Translations under genes and position numbers: made by a program
Source: Nocardiopsis sp. NRRL B-16309
GTDB taxonomy: Bacteria; Actinomycetota; Actinomycetes; Streptosporangiales; Streptosporangiaceae
Reading direction: 5' to 3'
Assembly: GCF_001279585.1 (NCBI RefSeq)
Contig: NZ_LGEC01000092.1
Location: forward strand, 186,001-250,000
Length of the DNA: 64,000 bases
Part shown: piece by piece, positions 9,745 to 17,853 of the stretch
Layout of the letters: each line of letters starts with the position of its first letter
Numbering within the stretch: the stretch's first letter is position 1
Notes under the pieces: model-generated
Databases searched by the model: none
The model's input: only the letters and a program-made list of their open reading frames with translations
What the model was told of the DNA's origin: nothing

Positions 9745-10974
9745 GTGAGGCTGATGGGCTTCGATCCGATGTACGTCATCACGGTGACCGCCGCCACGGC
9801 CGTGGTCGCCGTCGCGGCCACGGTCGCGGTCATCGTGTGGCTGATGCGCCACGCGCAGCGGCCGGCGGCCGCCGTGAACCGCAAGCTCGACGACGTGCGC
9901 CGCAGTGTCGAGCGGACCCACGCCACGCGCGCGGCGGACGCCGCCCGGCGGAGGACCCGGGAACGGTACGCCGCACGCGGGAGGCGCGCCCGGGACGGTG
10001 CAGCGGCCTTCGCGGCGGCGGTGCGCGGGCGGGGCCGCCGGACCGCCCTGCGGGTCCGGTCGGCGGCGGCGCTGCCCGCGGCCGTCCGGCCGGACGGTTC
10101 GCGGTGGGTGGCGAGTTGCCGCCGGGTCGCCCGGTCGCGACGGCCGCGGTGGGTGGCGAGCGCCCACAGGGGTGTTGGACCGGAGCGTTCGCGGCGGGTG
10201 GTGAGTGATCACCGGGTTGCCAGGTCGAGGGGTTCGTCGCGTATCGCGAGTGCCAGCCGGGCCGCCCGGTCGGGGGGTTCGCGGCGCGCGCCGTCCGACC
10301 ACACGGTCGCCGTCGTGGGAGCGCTCGGTGCGGCCGCGGCGGTGGCGTTCGGTCTGCTCTACGCGGGCTCGGAGGCGGCGCCGGGTTCCGACGAATCCGC
10401 TTCCCCGGCGGCCGGGACCGTGCCCCTGGCCGACCCCGACCCACTGGTGCCCGCGCCCACGACCGATCCGGACGACGCCGTTCCGGGCGTTCCCCGGCTG
10501 AGCGCGGTGACGGGGACGGTGTCCGGTTCCCCCGTTCCGGACGTGTCCGCCGAGCCGACCGGGAACGGCGACCCGCCGTCCGCGGAGGCCGGGGGAGCCG
10601 CGCCGGGGACGGACGCGCCACCCTCGGACCCCGAGACCCCGCCGACCGGGGACGGCACCGGGACGGATCCCGGCTCCGGTGAGGGGTCGCAGGGCGCCCC
10701 GCCGACCCCGGAGCCGGAGCCCTCGGAGCCATCCCAGCCCTCGGAACCCTCGGCGCCGCCGTCGTCCGGGCAGCCCTCGCCGCCCGGCTCGGAGCCACCG
10801 GACGAGCCCGCTCCGCCCGAGGACCCCGCGCCCGAGGACCCCGCGCCGCCTGAGGAGACCTCTCCGGGCACGGGGCCGTCCCAGAGCGCGGAGCCCGCGC
10901 CCGATCGGTCCGGATCGCCCAGCGCGGACCCCGCGCCGTCGACGCCTTCGGGCGATGACGGTTCCGGGTTCTGA
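9745..10974 (+). CDS. membrane protein with degenerate 15-16-residue repeats and a Pro/Ser/Glu-rich tail
   Basis: About 409 residues, no family recognised. A first membrane helix (YVITVTAATAVVAVAATVAV) is followed by a strongly basic region, in which degenerate units such as SRRVVSDHRVARSRG recur four to five times (about residues 115-185). A second helix (VAVVGALGAAAAVAFGLLYA) and a 200-residue tail rich in Pro, Ser, Glu and Gly follow, likely extracellular or wall-spanning. The start is uncertain between GTG 9745 and ATG 9754. A long open frame on the opposite strand covers it but has arginine-rich low-complexity content typical of a GC-rich shadow. Isolated between the ramB-like gene and the acyl-CoA dehydrogenase. 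Confidence 0.6.
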   Translation: MRLMGFDPMYVITVTAATAVVAVAATVAVIVWLMRHAQRPAAAVNRKLDDVRRSVERTHATRAADAARRRTRERYAARGRRARDGAAAFAAAVRGRGRRTALRVRSAAALPAAVRPDGSRWVASCRRVARSRRPRWVASAHRGVGPERSRRVVSDHRVARSRGSSRIASASRAARSGGSRRAPSDHTVAVVGALGAAAAVAFGLLYAGSEAAPGSDESASPAAGTVPLADPDPLVPAPTTDPDDAVPGVPRLSAVTGTVSGSPVPDVSAEPTGNGDPPSAEAGGAAPGTDAPPSDPETPPTGDGTGTDPGSGEGSQGAPPTPEPEPSEPSQPSEPSAPPSSGQPSPPGSEPPDEPAPPEDPAPEDPAPPEETSPGTGPSQSAEPAPDRSGSPSADPAPSTPSGDDGSGF

Positions 10975-11053
10975 CCGGTCCGAGCGCGGTCCGGGGCGCG
11001 TGGGCGGTGTGCGCCCCTCGTTCATCCGGTGGTCGACTCCGGAGGAGCCGTCC

Positions 11054-11072
11054 GTGTTACCGTTGGTAACAC
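11054..11072. promoter_or_regulatory. palindromic operator upstream of acyl-CoA dehydrogenase
   Basis: GTGTTACC-GTT-GGTAACAC, perfect 8-base arms around 3 bases, 47 bases before the start codon. Size and symmetry suit a TetR-type fatty-acid repressor, a common control of such genes. The repressor is not identified in the window. Confidence 0.65.
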
Positions 11073-11119
11073 GCATTGGCCGCCCTTCCCCCCGGAGGGG
11101 CCGACAAAGGATGTAGCGC

Positions 11120-12349
11120 ATGAGTGAGGCCACCGCGCCCGCCTTCAGCCTGGAACTCAGCGAGGATGTTCGCGACGTCCGGGACTGGGCCCACGGGTTC
11201 GCCGCCGACGTCATCCGCCCCGCCGCCGCCGAATGGGACGAGCGGGAGCAGACCCCCTGGCCGATCATCCAGGAGGCCGCCAAGATCGGCCTGTACTCCC
11301 TCGACTTCTTCGCCAACCAGTGGCTGGAGCCCAGCGGGCTCGGCATCCCCGTCGCCTTCGAGGAGCTGTACTGGGGCGACCCGGGCATCGCCCTCTCGCT
11401 GACCGGCACCGGTCTGGCGGCCGTGTCGGTGGCGGCCAACGGCACCCAGGAACAGCTGCTGGAGTGGACGCCGCAGATGTTCGGCACCGCCGACGACGTC
11501 AAGCTCGCGGCCTTCTGTTCCTCGGAACCCGACGCGGGCAGCGACGTCTCGGCGATCCGCACCCGCGCCGTGTACGACCAGGCCAAGGACGAGTGGGTGA
11601 TCAACGGGACCAAGACGTGGGCCACCAACGGCGGTATCGCCGACGTGCACGTGGTCGTGGCCTCCGTCGAGCCCGAGTTCGGCTCACGGGGCCAGGCGAC
11701 GTTCATCGTGCCGCCGCACACCCCGGGGCTGAGCCAGGGGCAGAAGTTCGCCAAGCACGGCATCCGCGCCTCGCACACGGCCGAGGTCGTGCTCAAGGAC
11801 GTCCGGGTGCCGGGTTCGTGCCTGCTCGGCGGCAAGGAGAAGCTGGACGAGCGCCTCGCCCGTGTCCGCGAGGGCAAGCGCTCCAACGGCCAGGCCGCGA
11901 TGAAGACCTTCGAGGCCTCCCGCCCGAGCGTCGGCGCCATGGCGGTCGGCTGCGCCCGCGCCGCCTACGAGTACGCGCTGGAGTACTCGACCCAGCGCGA
12001 GCAGTTCGGCAGACCCATCGGCGACAACCAGGGCGTGGCGTTCCTGCTCGCCGAGATGGCCACCCGCATCGACGCCGCCCGCCTGCTGGTCTGGCGCGCC
12101 GCGTGGATGGCCCGCAACAACAAGGACTTCGACCGGGCGCAGGGCTCCATGAGCAAGCTCTACGCCAGCGAGACCGCCACGTTCGTCACCCAGAACGCCG
12201 TGCGCATCCTGGGCGGCAACGGCTACACGCGCGAGTACCCGGTGGAGCGCTGGCACCGCGACGCGACGATCTTCACGATCTTCGAGGGCGCGAGCGAGAT
12301 CCAGAAGCTCATCATCGGCCGCCAGATCACCGGCCTGCCCGTGCGGTGA
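11120..12349 (+). CDS. acyl-CoA dehydrogenase
   Basis: A 409-residue FAD enzyme of the acyl-CoA dehydrogenase family, which introduces the alpha-beta double bond in acyl-CoAs. The FAD-contacting block AFCSSEPDAGSDVSAIRTRA (about 133-152), the ILGGNGYTREYPVER segment (about 362-376) and the catalytic Glu in IFEGASEIQ (about residue 389) are present. A palindromic operator precedes it. Its final ten codons and stop are the left copy of the phage attachment core, so prophage integration left the coding sequence intact. Chain-length preference cannot be told. Confidence 0.92.
   Translation: MSEATAPAFSLELSEDVRDVRDWAHGFAADVIRPAAAEWDEREQTPWPIIQEAAKIGLYSLDFFANQWLEPSGLGIPVAFEELYWGDPGIALSLTGTGLAAVSVAANGTQEQLLEWTPQMFGTADDVKLAAFCSSEPDAGSDVSAIRTRAVYDQAKDEWVINGTKTWATNGGIADVHVVVASVEPEFGSRGQATFIVPPHTPGLSQGQKFAKHGIRASHTAEVVLKDVRVPGSCLLGGKEKLDERLARVREGKRSNGQAAMKTFEASRPSVGAMAVGCARAAYEYALEYSTQREQFGRPIGDNQGVAFLLAEMATRIDAARLLVWRAAWMARNNKDFDRAQGSMSKLYASETATFVTQNAVRILGGNGYTREYPVERWHRDATIFTIFEGASEIQKLIIGRQITGLPVR
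12319..12349. repeat. attL core, 31-bp direct repeat
   Basis: The 31 bases beginning CCGCCAGATCACC and ending in the stop codon of the acyl-CoA dehydrogenase recur exactly at 31433-31463. Everything between is phage-like or accessory. Integration at the 3' end of a conserved coding gene, regenerating its end, is standard for site-specific recombinases. Confidence 0.9.
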
Positions 12350-12432
12350 TGTTCGTGCAGGTGAGAGCATCGGTTTCGTAAGTGTGTTCTAGATCTCGAA
12401 CGGGTCGTGTGCGTTTGGTGAACGAGGAATAG

Positions 12433-12502
12433 TTACCGCTCATTACCGGCATTTTACCGCCCGTTCCCGCACGGGTGTTGCCGATCCTGTTACCGGCAAC
12501 AC
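12433..12502. promoter_or_regulatory. helically phased TTACCG repeats and an inverted repeat inside attL
   Basis: TTACCG occurs at 12433, 12443, 12454 and 12490, the first three about one helical turn apart. GTGTTGCCG (12475-12483) and CGGCAACAC (12494-12502) form a perfect 9-base inverted repeat. Closeness to attL suggests arm-type integrase or excisionase sites, or a phage repressor operator. Confidence 0.4.
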
Positions 12503-12644
12503 TGGCAACAGGCCAGTTCACAGAAGGTACGAAGAACAGGACGCGCCGAACACGCTGACGCAGGCACCACGGCGGTGGAGGGCTGTGCCGCTCAACACCA
12601 GACGAAGGGATGTGGGGGCCGGGTGGGGAAGCGCCCGGCCTCTC

Positions 12645-12836
12645 TCACAGGTCGTTGATGAACGCGCTTTCCAGATGAGTGGGGAGCCGGTGCTCGGGCT
12701 GGACCTGGCGGGGGTGGAGCAGTGTGTCGGGGGAGACGTGGTCTCACACGTTTCCGCCGGGCGGGCAGCCGAAGGGCACGAACCAGGCGTCGCGCTCGGA
12801 GAGATGAGGAAACCCATCGTTCACAGGACATCTCAT
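12645..12836 (-). pseudogene. possible gene remnant with one in-frame stop
   Basis: Of all frames between attL and the first cargo gene, this minus-strand frame has the most protein-like composition: a piece containing LSERDAWFVPFGCPPGGNV, an in-frame TGA at 12744-12746, then DHVSPDTLLHPRQVQPEHRL and a final stop. It could be a broken phage gene. I recognise no family, and the rest of 12503-13123 shows nothing else I can support. Confidence 0.25.
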
Positions 12837-13123
12837 CCTTGTTCAAGCTCCCTGAACCTGGAAGACCTTCTGTTCGCCTCGTCAGGCAAAATATCCAAAA
12901 AGTCGATATTCGGGCTACCCGAAACCGACATGCCCCTGAGCTGCAGAATCCAGCCTCATGCAAATAGATGACACTCGACTCTTACCTGCAATTACGCACG
13001 ACTTTGCTGGCCAGGCCCAGCATGTCCTAAATACAGGAAATCGAACATGCCATTGACATGCCAACACCAAATGTTATGGTGCTCAGGGTTCGAAAGAATA
13101 TTCCCCTGCAGAGAGCGACCTTC

Positions 13124-14197
13124 GTGAGCAATATCCCCCCTATTTGGCAAAGTCGGATAGTGTCTGCCGTCTCATTGATCTCAGCCACGGCGATCCTGGC
13201 CTCCTCGGCGCCTGCGATGGCCCAGGAGAGATCACCAGAAGAGCCAGAGATCACAGCTGAGAGAATCCCCATCTCCGAACTGGACATCAATAGCTCCCCG
13301 TCCGAGAACATCGAAGCCGTGTCCCTCGCCCTGGACAATGATGACCGCGCCGCTCGCGGCGTTGAAGCGGATGAGCTGAATTATGCGGTTATCGACGACC
13401 CCACGAGACCTGAAGGGGAGATTGAGGTCGTCTGGGACGATGGAATCATCCCAGCTTCTGTGGATATCGCTCATGCGGACTTCGGAGAGTACGGCGGCCA
13501 GCGCGGTGTCGGTGTCCTGATCGAGGAAGATCCCGAGAACGCCCCAAGTGGGGTTACCCGCAGCAGCGACAACCCCATCGCGGTTCCGGATAACATGTAC
13601 CTGGACCACATGTTCTGTCTCGATTTCTTTTACGAACCGGACTACCCCGCAGACGAGGACGAACCCTCGACGAATCAAGAACACCACCTGACTACGTGCT
13701 ACGAGAAGTACGCTGAAGCGGGCACCGACCTGTGGGGCTACTACAGGAGAGCCACGTGGACGAATGCCATCGGCAGCGAGGTGCTGTACAAGCCTCGACT
13801 GGTCGATTTCTCCGCTCGTACTCAACCTTGGGAGGGCACCGAGGGACACGTGCAGCGGATGGTGGACTGGGCACCGGTCGCCCCCGAGAGCTCGTGCACC
13901 GCTGGCGCATCGGTGACCATCGGTGCTGGCGGAACAGGTCTCACTTTCCCAACATCTAACTGCCAGGATACGTGGGTCGACGCCATTCCGAGCCAGGGAA
14001 AAATGGGTCAGATCTTCGAAGGTGAGGTGAGGAGGCAGAAGACCTTGGACTACGGCATGCTCTTCGAAGCCGATAACACCTCGGTGGTCCCGACTCTGTC
14101 CGACTACGCTTGGGCCGAGGTGAACTACCGCGGCCCGCAGGGAACGACAGGCGAGGACTTCACACTGTGGACGGATCTCGGTTGGGTTCCGTGGTAG
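13124..14197 (+). CDS. secreted protein of unknown function (element cargo)
   Basis: About 357 residues. The start is uncertain; GTG 13124 gives a good signal peptide (positively charged start, IVSAVSLISATAILASSAPAMA, then Gln) with cleavage after AMA. In-frame upstream starts at 13058 and 13076 would lengthen the signal region. The mature protein is acidic, with scattered cysteines (in HMFCLDFF, TTCYEKY, SSCTAG and NCQDTW) that could form disulfides. No known domain is recognised. Codon use is less GC-biased than chromosomal neighbours, consistent with foreign cargo. It lies near attL and is followed by a terminator. Confidence 0.6.
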   Translation: MSNIPPIWQSRIVSAVSLISATAILASSAPAMAQERSPEEPEITAERIPISELDINSSPSENIEAVSLALDNDDRAARGVEADELNYAVIDDPTRPEGEIEVVWDDGIIPASVDIAHADFGEYGGQRGVGVLIEEDPENAPSGVTRSSDNPIAVPDNMYLDHMFCLDFFYEPDYPADEDEPSTNQEHHLTTCYEKYAEAGTDLWGYYRRATWTNAIGSEVLYKPRLVDFSARTQPWEGTEGHVQRMVDWAPVAPESSCTAGASVTIGAGGTGLTFPTSNCQDTWVDAIPSQGKMGQIFEGEVRRQKTLDYGMLFEADNTSVVPTLSDYAWAEVNYRGPQGTTGEDFTLWTDLGWVPW

Positions 14198-14225
14198 ACA
14201 CGTAGTTCCATAGAATCCAACCATG

Positions 14226-14257
14226 GAGGGCTTCCGGATTCGGGAGCCCTCTCTTGG
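14226..14257 (+). terminator. terminator after the secreted protein
   Basis: GAGGGCT and AGCCCTC plus three further pairs (one G-U) form a 10-base stem with a 6-base loop, followed by TCTTGG. Confidence 0.6.
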
Positions 14258-14278
14258 TTCGTTCCGAAACCGGCGGAC

Positions 14279-15370
14279 ATGAAAACGAGAACACAGTATT
14301 CGGCGCTCCTGTCTTCGCTCCTCCTGATCACCGCCTGCTCTGACGAACCGTCTCCGCAGCAAGCATCATGGGAGATCATCCAGGAAGCTCCGATCCAGGG
14401 GCGAGAGGGCCATTCCGTCGTCTGGACCGGAGACGAAGTCATCGTCTGGGGTGGCCGCGCGGGCGACGAACTCGCCGACGGTGCTGCCTACGATCCTCAC
14501 GCGGACACGTGGCGGACCATCGCCACGCCCTCTGGATTTACCAGCCGCTACGGGCACACCGCTGTTTGGACCGGCGAGGAAATGCTCGTTACTCAGGGAC
14601 GGAACGCGGCGGGCGCTGAGTCTGACGGCATGCTCTACTCTCCCGACTCCGACACCTGGCGGGCCGCTGCCGCTGCCCCCGACATCACCGATACCGTCGA
14701 CCACTTCGCGTTCGATGGGGGTGCCGTGGTGCTGTCAGAGGATGCGGTTCACCAATACGACGCCGACGCCGACGACTGGTCCTGGACAGAGACCGGATTT
14801 CCGGTGGTAGACGGCGCACTGATGGCGTCAGGACAGGTCGCCTTTGTCGGTATCGACGAAGGGCGAAGTCTGAGCTTTGGGGCAGCCGACCCAGTGTCGG
14901 GGGAGTATCAGCGCCTACCGTCGCAAGGGATCCAGGAAGGGCCATGGGATCGGGCCGCTCTCGTCGCCTCTGAACAGAACGAACTCTGGTTGGTCTCGGC
15001 CCGCAGCGAGAGTGATCGCACCTATCTCCACTCACTCAGGGAAGGAGACGAAGCCTGGACCCTGGAATACGAGGACGAATCCCAATATCTCCAAGCCTCC
15101 GAAGGCCTGGGCAATCCCGCCGATACGGTGCTCCTCATCTGGGACCAGGGCGACCTCGTGTCGGTCCGGGCTGGAGCGATCGGGATCTTCGATACCGAAA
15201 CCAGCACGCTCAGCACGTACCAGGCCGACAACGACGTAGCCCCCTGCCTCCTAGGGGGCTACACTGTGCTCGCCGACACGCAGCTAGTTTCCTGGTCGGG
15301 GCCGAGTTGCCGCAGTGACGCTCCGCTCAGCTATCCGGCGGAAGGACTCTCTGTGGAGCTTCCAAACTGA
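14279..15370 (+). CDS. Kelch-repeat-like lipoprotein (element cargo)
   Basis: 363 residues. The N-terminus has a lysine-arginine start, a hydrophobic core and the lipobox LLITAC, so it is probably lipid-anchored outside the membrane. The mature part contains Kelch-like units: REGHSVVWTGDEVIVWGGR, AAYDPHADTWRTIA, YGHTAVWTGEEMLV and LYSPDSDTWRAAA, with the typical double Gly and spaced Tyr/Trp pairs, implying a beta propeller. Function would be binding or glycan-related rather than clearly enzymatic. It follows the secreted cargo gene and precedes the IS630 element. GC use is lower than the host's. Confidence 0.75.
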   Translation: MKTRTQYSALLSSLLLITACSDEPSPQQASWEIIQEAPIQGREGHSVVWTGDEVIVWGGRAGDELADGAAYDPHADTWRTIATPSGFTSRYGHTAVWTGEEMLVTQGRNAAGAESDGMLYSPDSDTWRAAAAAPDITDTVDHFAFDGGAVVLSEDAVHQYDADADDWSWTETGFPVVDGALMASGQVAFVGIDEGRSLSFGAADPVSGEYQRLPSQGIQEGPWDRAALVASEQNELWLVSARSESDRTYLHSLREGDEAWTLEYEDESQYLQASEGLGNPADTVLLIWDQGDLVSVRAGAIGIFDTETSTLSTYQADNDVAPCLLGGYTVLADTQLVSWSGPSCRSDAPLSYPAEGLSVELPN

Positions 15371-15471
15371 ACCGTCCTGGGGTGCGGCAGCACATCGTGC
15401 CACGGTCACCCAACTGACACCGGTCAAGTGGGATCGGGCGCAGACCACGCACCCCTTGGAATTACTCATCC

Positions 15472-15502
15472 AGTGCTGTGGCCGGCAACGTTCACCTGGG
15501 TG
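15472..15502 (+). repeat. IS630 left terminal inverted repeat
   Basis: Starts AGTGCTGTGGCC and ends GTTCACCTGGGTG; 27 of 31 bases match the reverse complement of 16682-16712. Confidence 0.85.
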
Positions 15503-15505
15503 CCC

Positions 15506-16627
15506 TCACACCGCGATGGGTAGCGGTCGGCCTCCCCAACGAACACCCTTCTCGCTGCGCACCCGGGCGCGTTCTCGGCGTTGGGCCGCGAGCACGTCCG
15601 GGGCGCGGGCGTTGGCGTTGCGCCACCGCAGATAGGCGTGCAGGACCCGCGACTGGACCGTGTGGTTGGGATGGTGGGAGTTGGCGATGGTGAACTGGCG
15701 CAGCGGCCCGAAGTGCGCCTCCATCGGGTTGGCCCAGGAGGCGTAGGTCGGGGTGAAGCACAACTCGACCTTGTTGCGGCGGGCCCAAGCTCGGATCTTG
15801 GGGCCTTTGTGCGCGGACAGGTTGTCCATGATCACGTAGACGGGGGCGCCGTCCGGGCGGGCGGTGCGGATCGACTTGAGCGCGGTGAGCGTGTTCGCTC
15901 CGCCCTTGCGCTGGTGGTTGATGCCCCACAGGGTGTCGGAGCCCACCGAGTAGCAGCCGTGGAAGTAGGTGATGCCGTGTGTGCGCCGGTAGGTGGCCGG
16001 TATCCGGTGCGGGCGGCGGGCCCGGGACCAGCCCGAGCCCGCGGTGGGGCGGATGCCCAGGGGGCCGAACTCGTCGAAGGCGAAGACCCGGTCGGCGAAG
16101 TGTTCCATGACGTGCTCGATGTGGTCGAGCTTGGCATCGGCCTCGGGGTCAGGCGAGTCCTTCCAGGTCGTGGTGCGCTGGAAGGTGATGCCGTGGCGGT
16201 GGAGCAGAGTCCGCAGGGTCTCGCGGCCGATGCGCAGGCCCGGCCCGGGCCGGTGGGCCAGGTAGGCGGCAAGCTTGCGCAGCGACCAGCGGGTGAAGGG
16301 CCGGCCCAGCTTGGCCGGTCGGGTCGTGGCCGTCTGGGTGACGAGTTCTTCCTCATCGGGGGTGAGCAGGCGGGGGCGGCTTCCCGCCCACTTAGGGTCC
16401 AGGCAGCCCAGTCCTTGGGTGTTGAAAGCGTGGATGACCTCGCGCACGGTCTTTTCGTCAGCGGCGACCAGGCGGGCGATGACCGGGACGGTGTTGCCGC
16501 TGGAGGAGGCCAGGATGATCATCGCCCGCCGGTAGCGGACCGTGTTGGTACTGCCCCGGCGGACGATGCGTTGCAGTTTCTGGCCCTCGGGGTCGGTGAG
16601 TCTGCGGGCTTTGAGGGGTGCGGACAC
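15506..16627 (-). CDS. IS630 family transposase
   Basis: 373 residues, full length for the family. An N-terminal HTH region (about 10-80, including ARLVAADEKTVREVIHAF) recognises the ends. The catalytic DDE triad is visible: Asp in FAFDEFGPLGI (about 183), Asp in VIMDNLSAHKG (about 267) and Glu in YASWANPMEAHFG (about 303). It cuts and pastes the element as a Tc1/mariner relative. The frame is uninterrupted, so the element may still be active. The GTG start follows GGGAGC. It sits within the prophage between the Kelch-like lipoprotein and a small phage gene. Confidence 0.93.
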   Translation of the reverse strand: MSAPLKARRLTDPEGQKLQRIVRRGSTNTVRYRRAMIILASSSGNTVPVIARLVAADEKTVREVIHAFNTQGLGCLDPKWAGSRPRLLTPDEEELVTQTATTRPAKLGRPFTRWSLRKLAAYLAHRPGPGLRIGRETLRTLLHRHGITFQRTTTWKDSPDPEADAKLDHIEHVMEHFADRVFAFDEFGPLGIRPTAGSGWSRARRPHRIPATYRRTHGITYFHGCYSVGSDTLWGINHQRKGGANTLTALKSIRTARPDGAPVYVIMDNLSAHKGPKIRAWARRNKVELCFTPTYASWANPMEAHFGPLRQFTIANSHHPNHTVQSRVLHAYLRWRNANARAPDVLAAQRRERARVRSEKGVRWGGRPLPIAV

Positions 16628-16681
16628 CGCGGCTCCCAGGGTTGACTGCTGGTGTTGCGGTCAACCCTGGCACCGATCACT

Positions 16682-16712
16682 CACCCGGGTGAACTTTTCG
16701 GGCCACAGCACT
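16682..16712 (-). repeat. IS630 right terminal inverted repeat
   Basis: CACCCGGGTGAAC to GGCCACAGCACT, the partner of 15472-15502. Confidence 0.85.
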
Positions 16713-16777
16713 AGGGCCTTCTTCAACGGCCCGACGAACCCGCCCACCTTGGAGGCCCGTTCGAGATCTTCGCGCAT
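16712..16777 (-). pseudogene. tiny reading frame cut by the IS630 element
   Basis: From ATG 16777, with GGAAGGG six bases upstream, the frame reads MREDLERASKVGGFVGPLKK and then enters the IS. Removing the IS and one target copy joins it to the left flank and ends it after about 24 codons. It may be a real small gene split by the insertion, but such a short frame could be chance. Confidence 0.2.
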
Positions 16778-16858
16778 GCTTCGGCCCTTCCGGCGAATCG
16801 GGGGACACCAGGCCCCCATGATCCACCCCCCGCCCCTGACGCAGACAGGAGGCCCATA

Positions 16859-17092
16859 GTGGCCAACCCGGACACCCCACCCGATGGGTTCCCCGAGGAC
16901 CCGACCGCCGCGGTGATGTTCGAGGCCCAGGAGGACTGGGCGCACACCCTGAACACGCTCGGCGGGATGGTCGAGCAGGCCCGGCGGGTCGGGTTCACCG
17001 ACCCGCAGGCTCACGCGATGGTCGCGGCGACGTTCGTCCGGCAGGTCGCCCTGTCGGTGTTCGTGGGCGCCCCGGAGGACGGCGAGGAGTGA
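16859..17092 (+). CDS. small phage protein of unknown function
   Basis: 77 residues. The GTG start has AGGAGG six bases upstream. The N-terminus is acidic and proline-rich; the rest is predicted helical (WAHTLNTLGGMVEQARRVGF, HAMVAATFVRQVALSVF). No family recognised. It is the first plus-strand phage gene after the IS630 element. The following 259 bases (17093-17351) show no supported gene. Confidence 0.55.
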   Translation: MANPDTPPDGFPEDPTAAVMFEAQEDWAHTLNTLGGMVEQARRVGFTDPQAHAMVAATFVRQVALSVFVGAPEDGEE

Positions 17093-17351
17093 GCCCCGCC
17101 CAGACGCTCGGCCGGGCTGTTGCCGCCTGAGGAGTGCGCCGTGTTGGAGGACACCATCCACCGCGCCAACGCCAAGGTGTAACCGAACGTAGCCGGACTC
17201 CCCGTTCGGGCCTCCGATGTCGGGTCTAACCCCGCAAATCCGGAGCCCCAACCCCCCAGCGCCCCGAATCTGGTCACCCACAGCAACGAATCCCCTGGAG
17301 TCATACCCATGAGTCCCGCGCGTTCAGCCCTGTAAGCCCCAAGGCAACCCT

Positions 17352-17840
17352 GTGACCGTCGAGAGCCCAGTCATCAGCGGCTACGCCCGATGTGCCGGAG
17401 TGCGCTGCTGGGAACGAGCAACCGTCATCATCGCGGACGTCATGCTCTGCAACTCCCACAAGCAGACGCTACGAGCCGCGTTCGAGGGCCTTCCCGCCCC
17501 TGAACCCGCACCCCAAGAGCCCACCGCCGCACACGTCGTCTACTACATCACCTGGCGCGGCGCCGACCACATCAAGATCGGCACTTCCCAGAACCTCTGC
17601 AACCGCCTCCACCAGCTGAAGCAGAACGGGCACCGCCCCCGGCTGCTCGCGGTGGAGGAAGGCGACCACCAGCTCGAAGCGAAACGGCACCGCCAGTTCA
17701 GGGCACTCCGAAAGCCCGGCACGGAGCTGTTCCGCCCTTCGCAGGTCCTCATCGACCACATCGACAATCTGAAGCGGCACAACCCCCACTGGCGCGGAAT
17801 GGCAACGTCGGCCGCGAGTGGGAGTAGCCCCAATCCCTGA
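17352..17840 (+). CDS. GIY-YIG nuclease-like protein (MUG113/T5orf172 type)
   Basis: 162 residues. The core VYYITWRGADHIKIGTSQNL (about 62-81) is the diverged GIY-YIG beta hairpin of the T5orf172/MUG113 group, followed by an Arg in NRLHQL and a Glu in LEAKRHRQF, positions that usually complete the active site. The N-terminus has CAGVRCWE and a further Cys, a possible small zinc site. Such genes are common in actinophages; roles include nicking and recombination, mostly untested. Start by GTG 17352. Confidence 0.7.
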   Translation: MTVESPVISGYARCAGVRCWERATVIIADVMLCNSHKQTLRAAFEGLPAPEPAPQEPTAAHVVYYITWRGADHIKIGTSQNLCNRLHQLKQNGHRPRLLAVEEGDHQLEAKRHRQFRALRKPGTELFRPSQVLIDHIDNLKRHNPHWRGMATSAASGSSPNP

Positions 17841-17853
17841 GGGAGAGACCCCC

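Larger units (their letters stand above)
15472..16712. mobile_element. IS630-family insertion sequence
   Basis: Terminal inverted repeats of 31 bases (15472-15502 and 16682-16712) match at 27 positions and enclose one transposase gene on the minus strand. IS630 elements duplicate a TA target; here the right flank shows TA and the left CA, so one copy may have mutated. An internal perfect 11-base inverted repeat, CCAGGGTTGAC with its complement, lies at 16636-16670, just upstream of the transposase. Confidence 0.88.

Noticed and set aside
9694..11940. 748-codon minus-strand open frame across the repeat membrane protein and acyl-CoA dehydrogenase
   Set aside because: It overlaps the well-supported dehydrogenase and consists largely of Arg/Gly repeats.
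12585..12971. Plus-strand 128-codon frame inside attL
   Set aside because: No ribosome binding site, no domain, and crosses GC-rich and AT-rich parts without consistent codon use.
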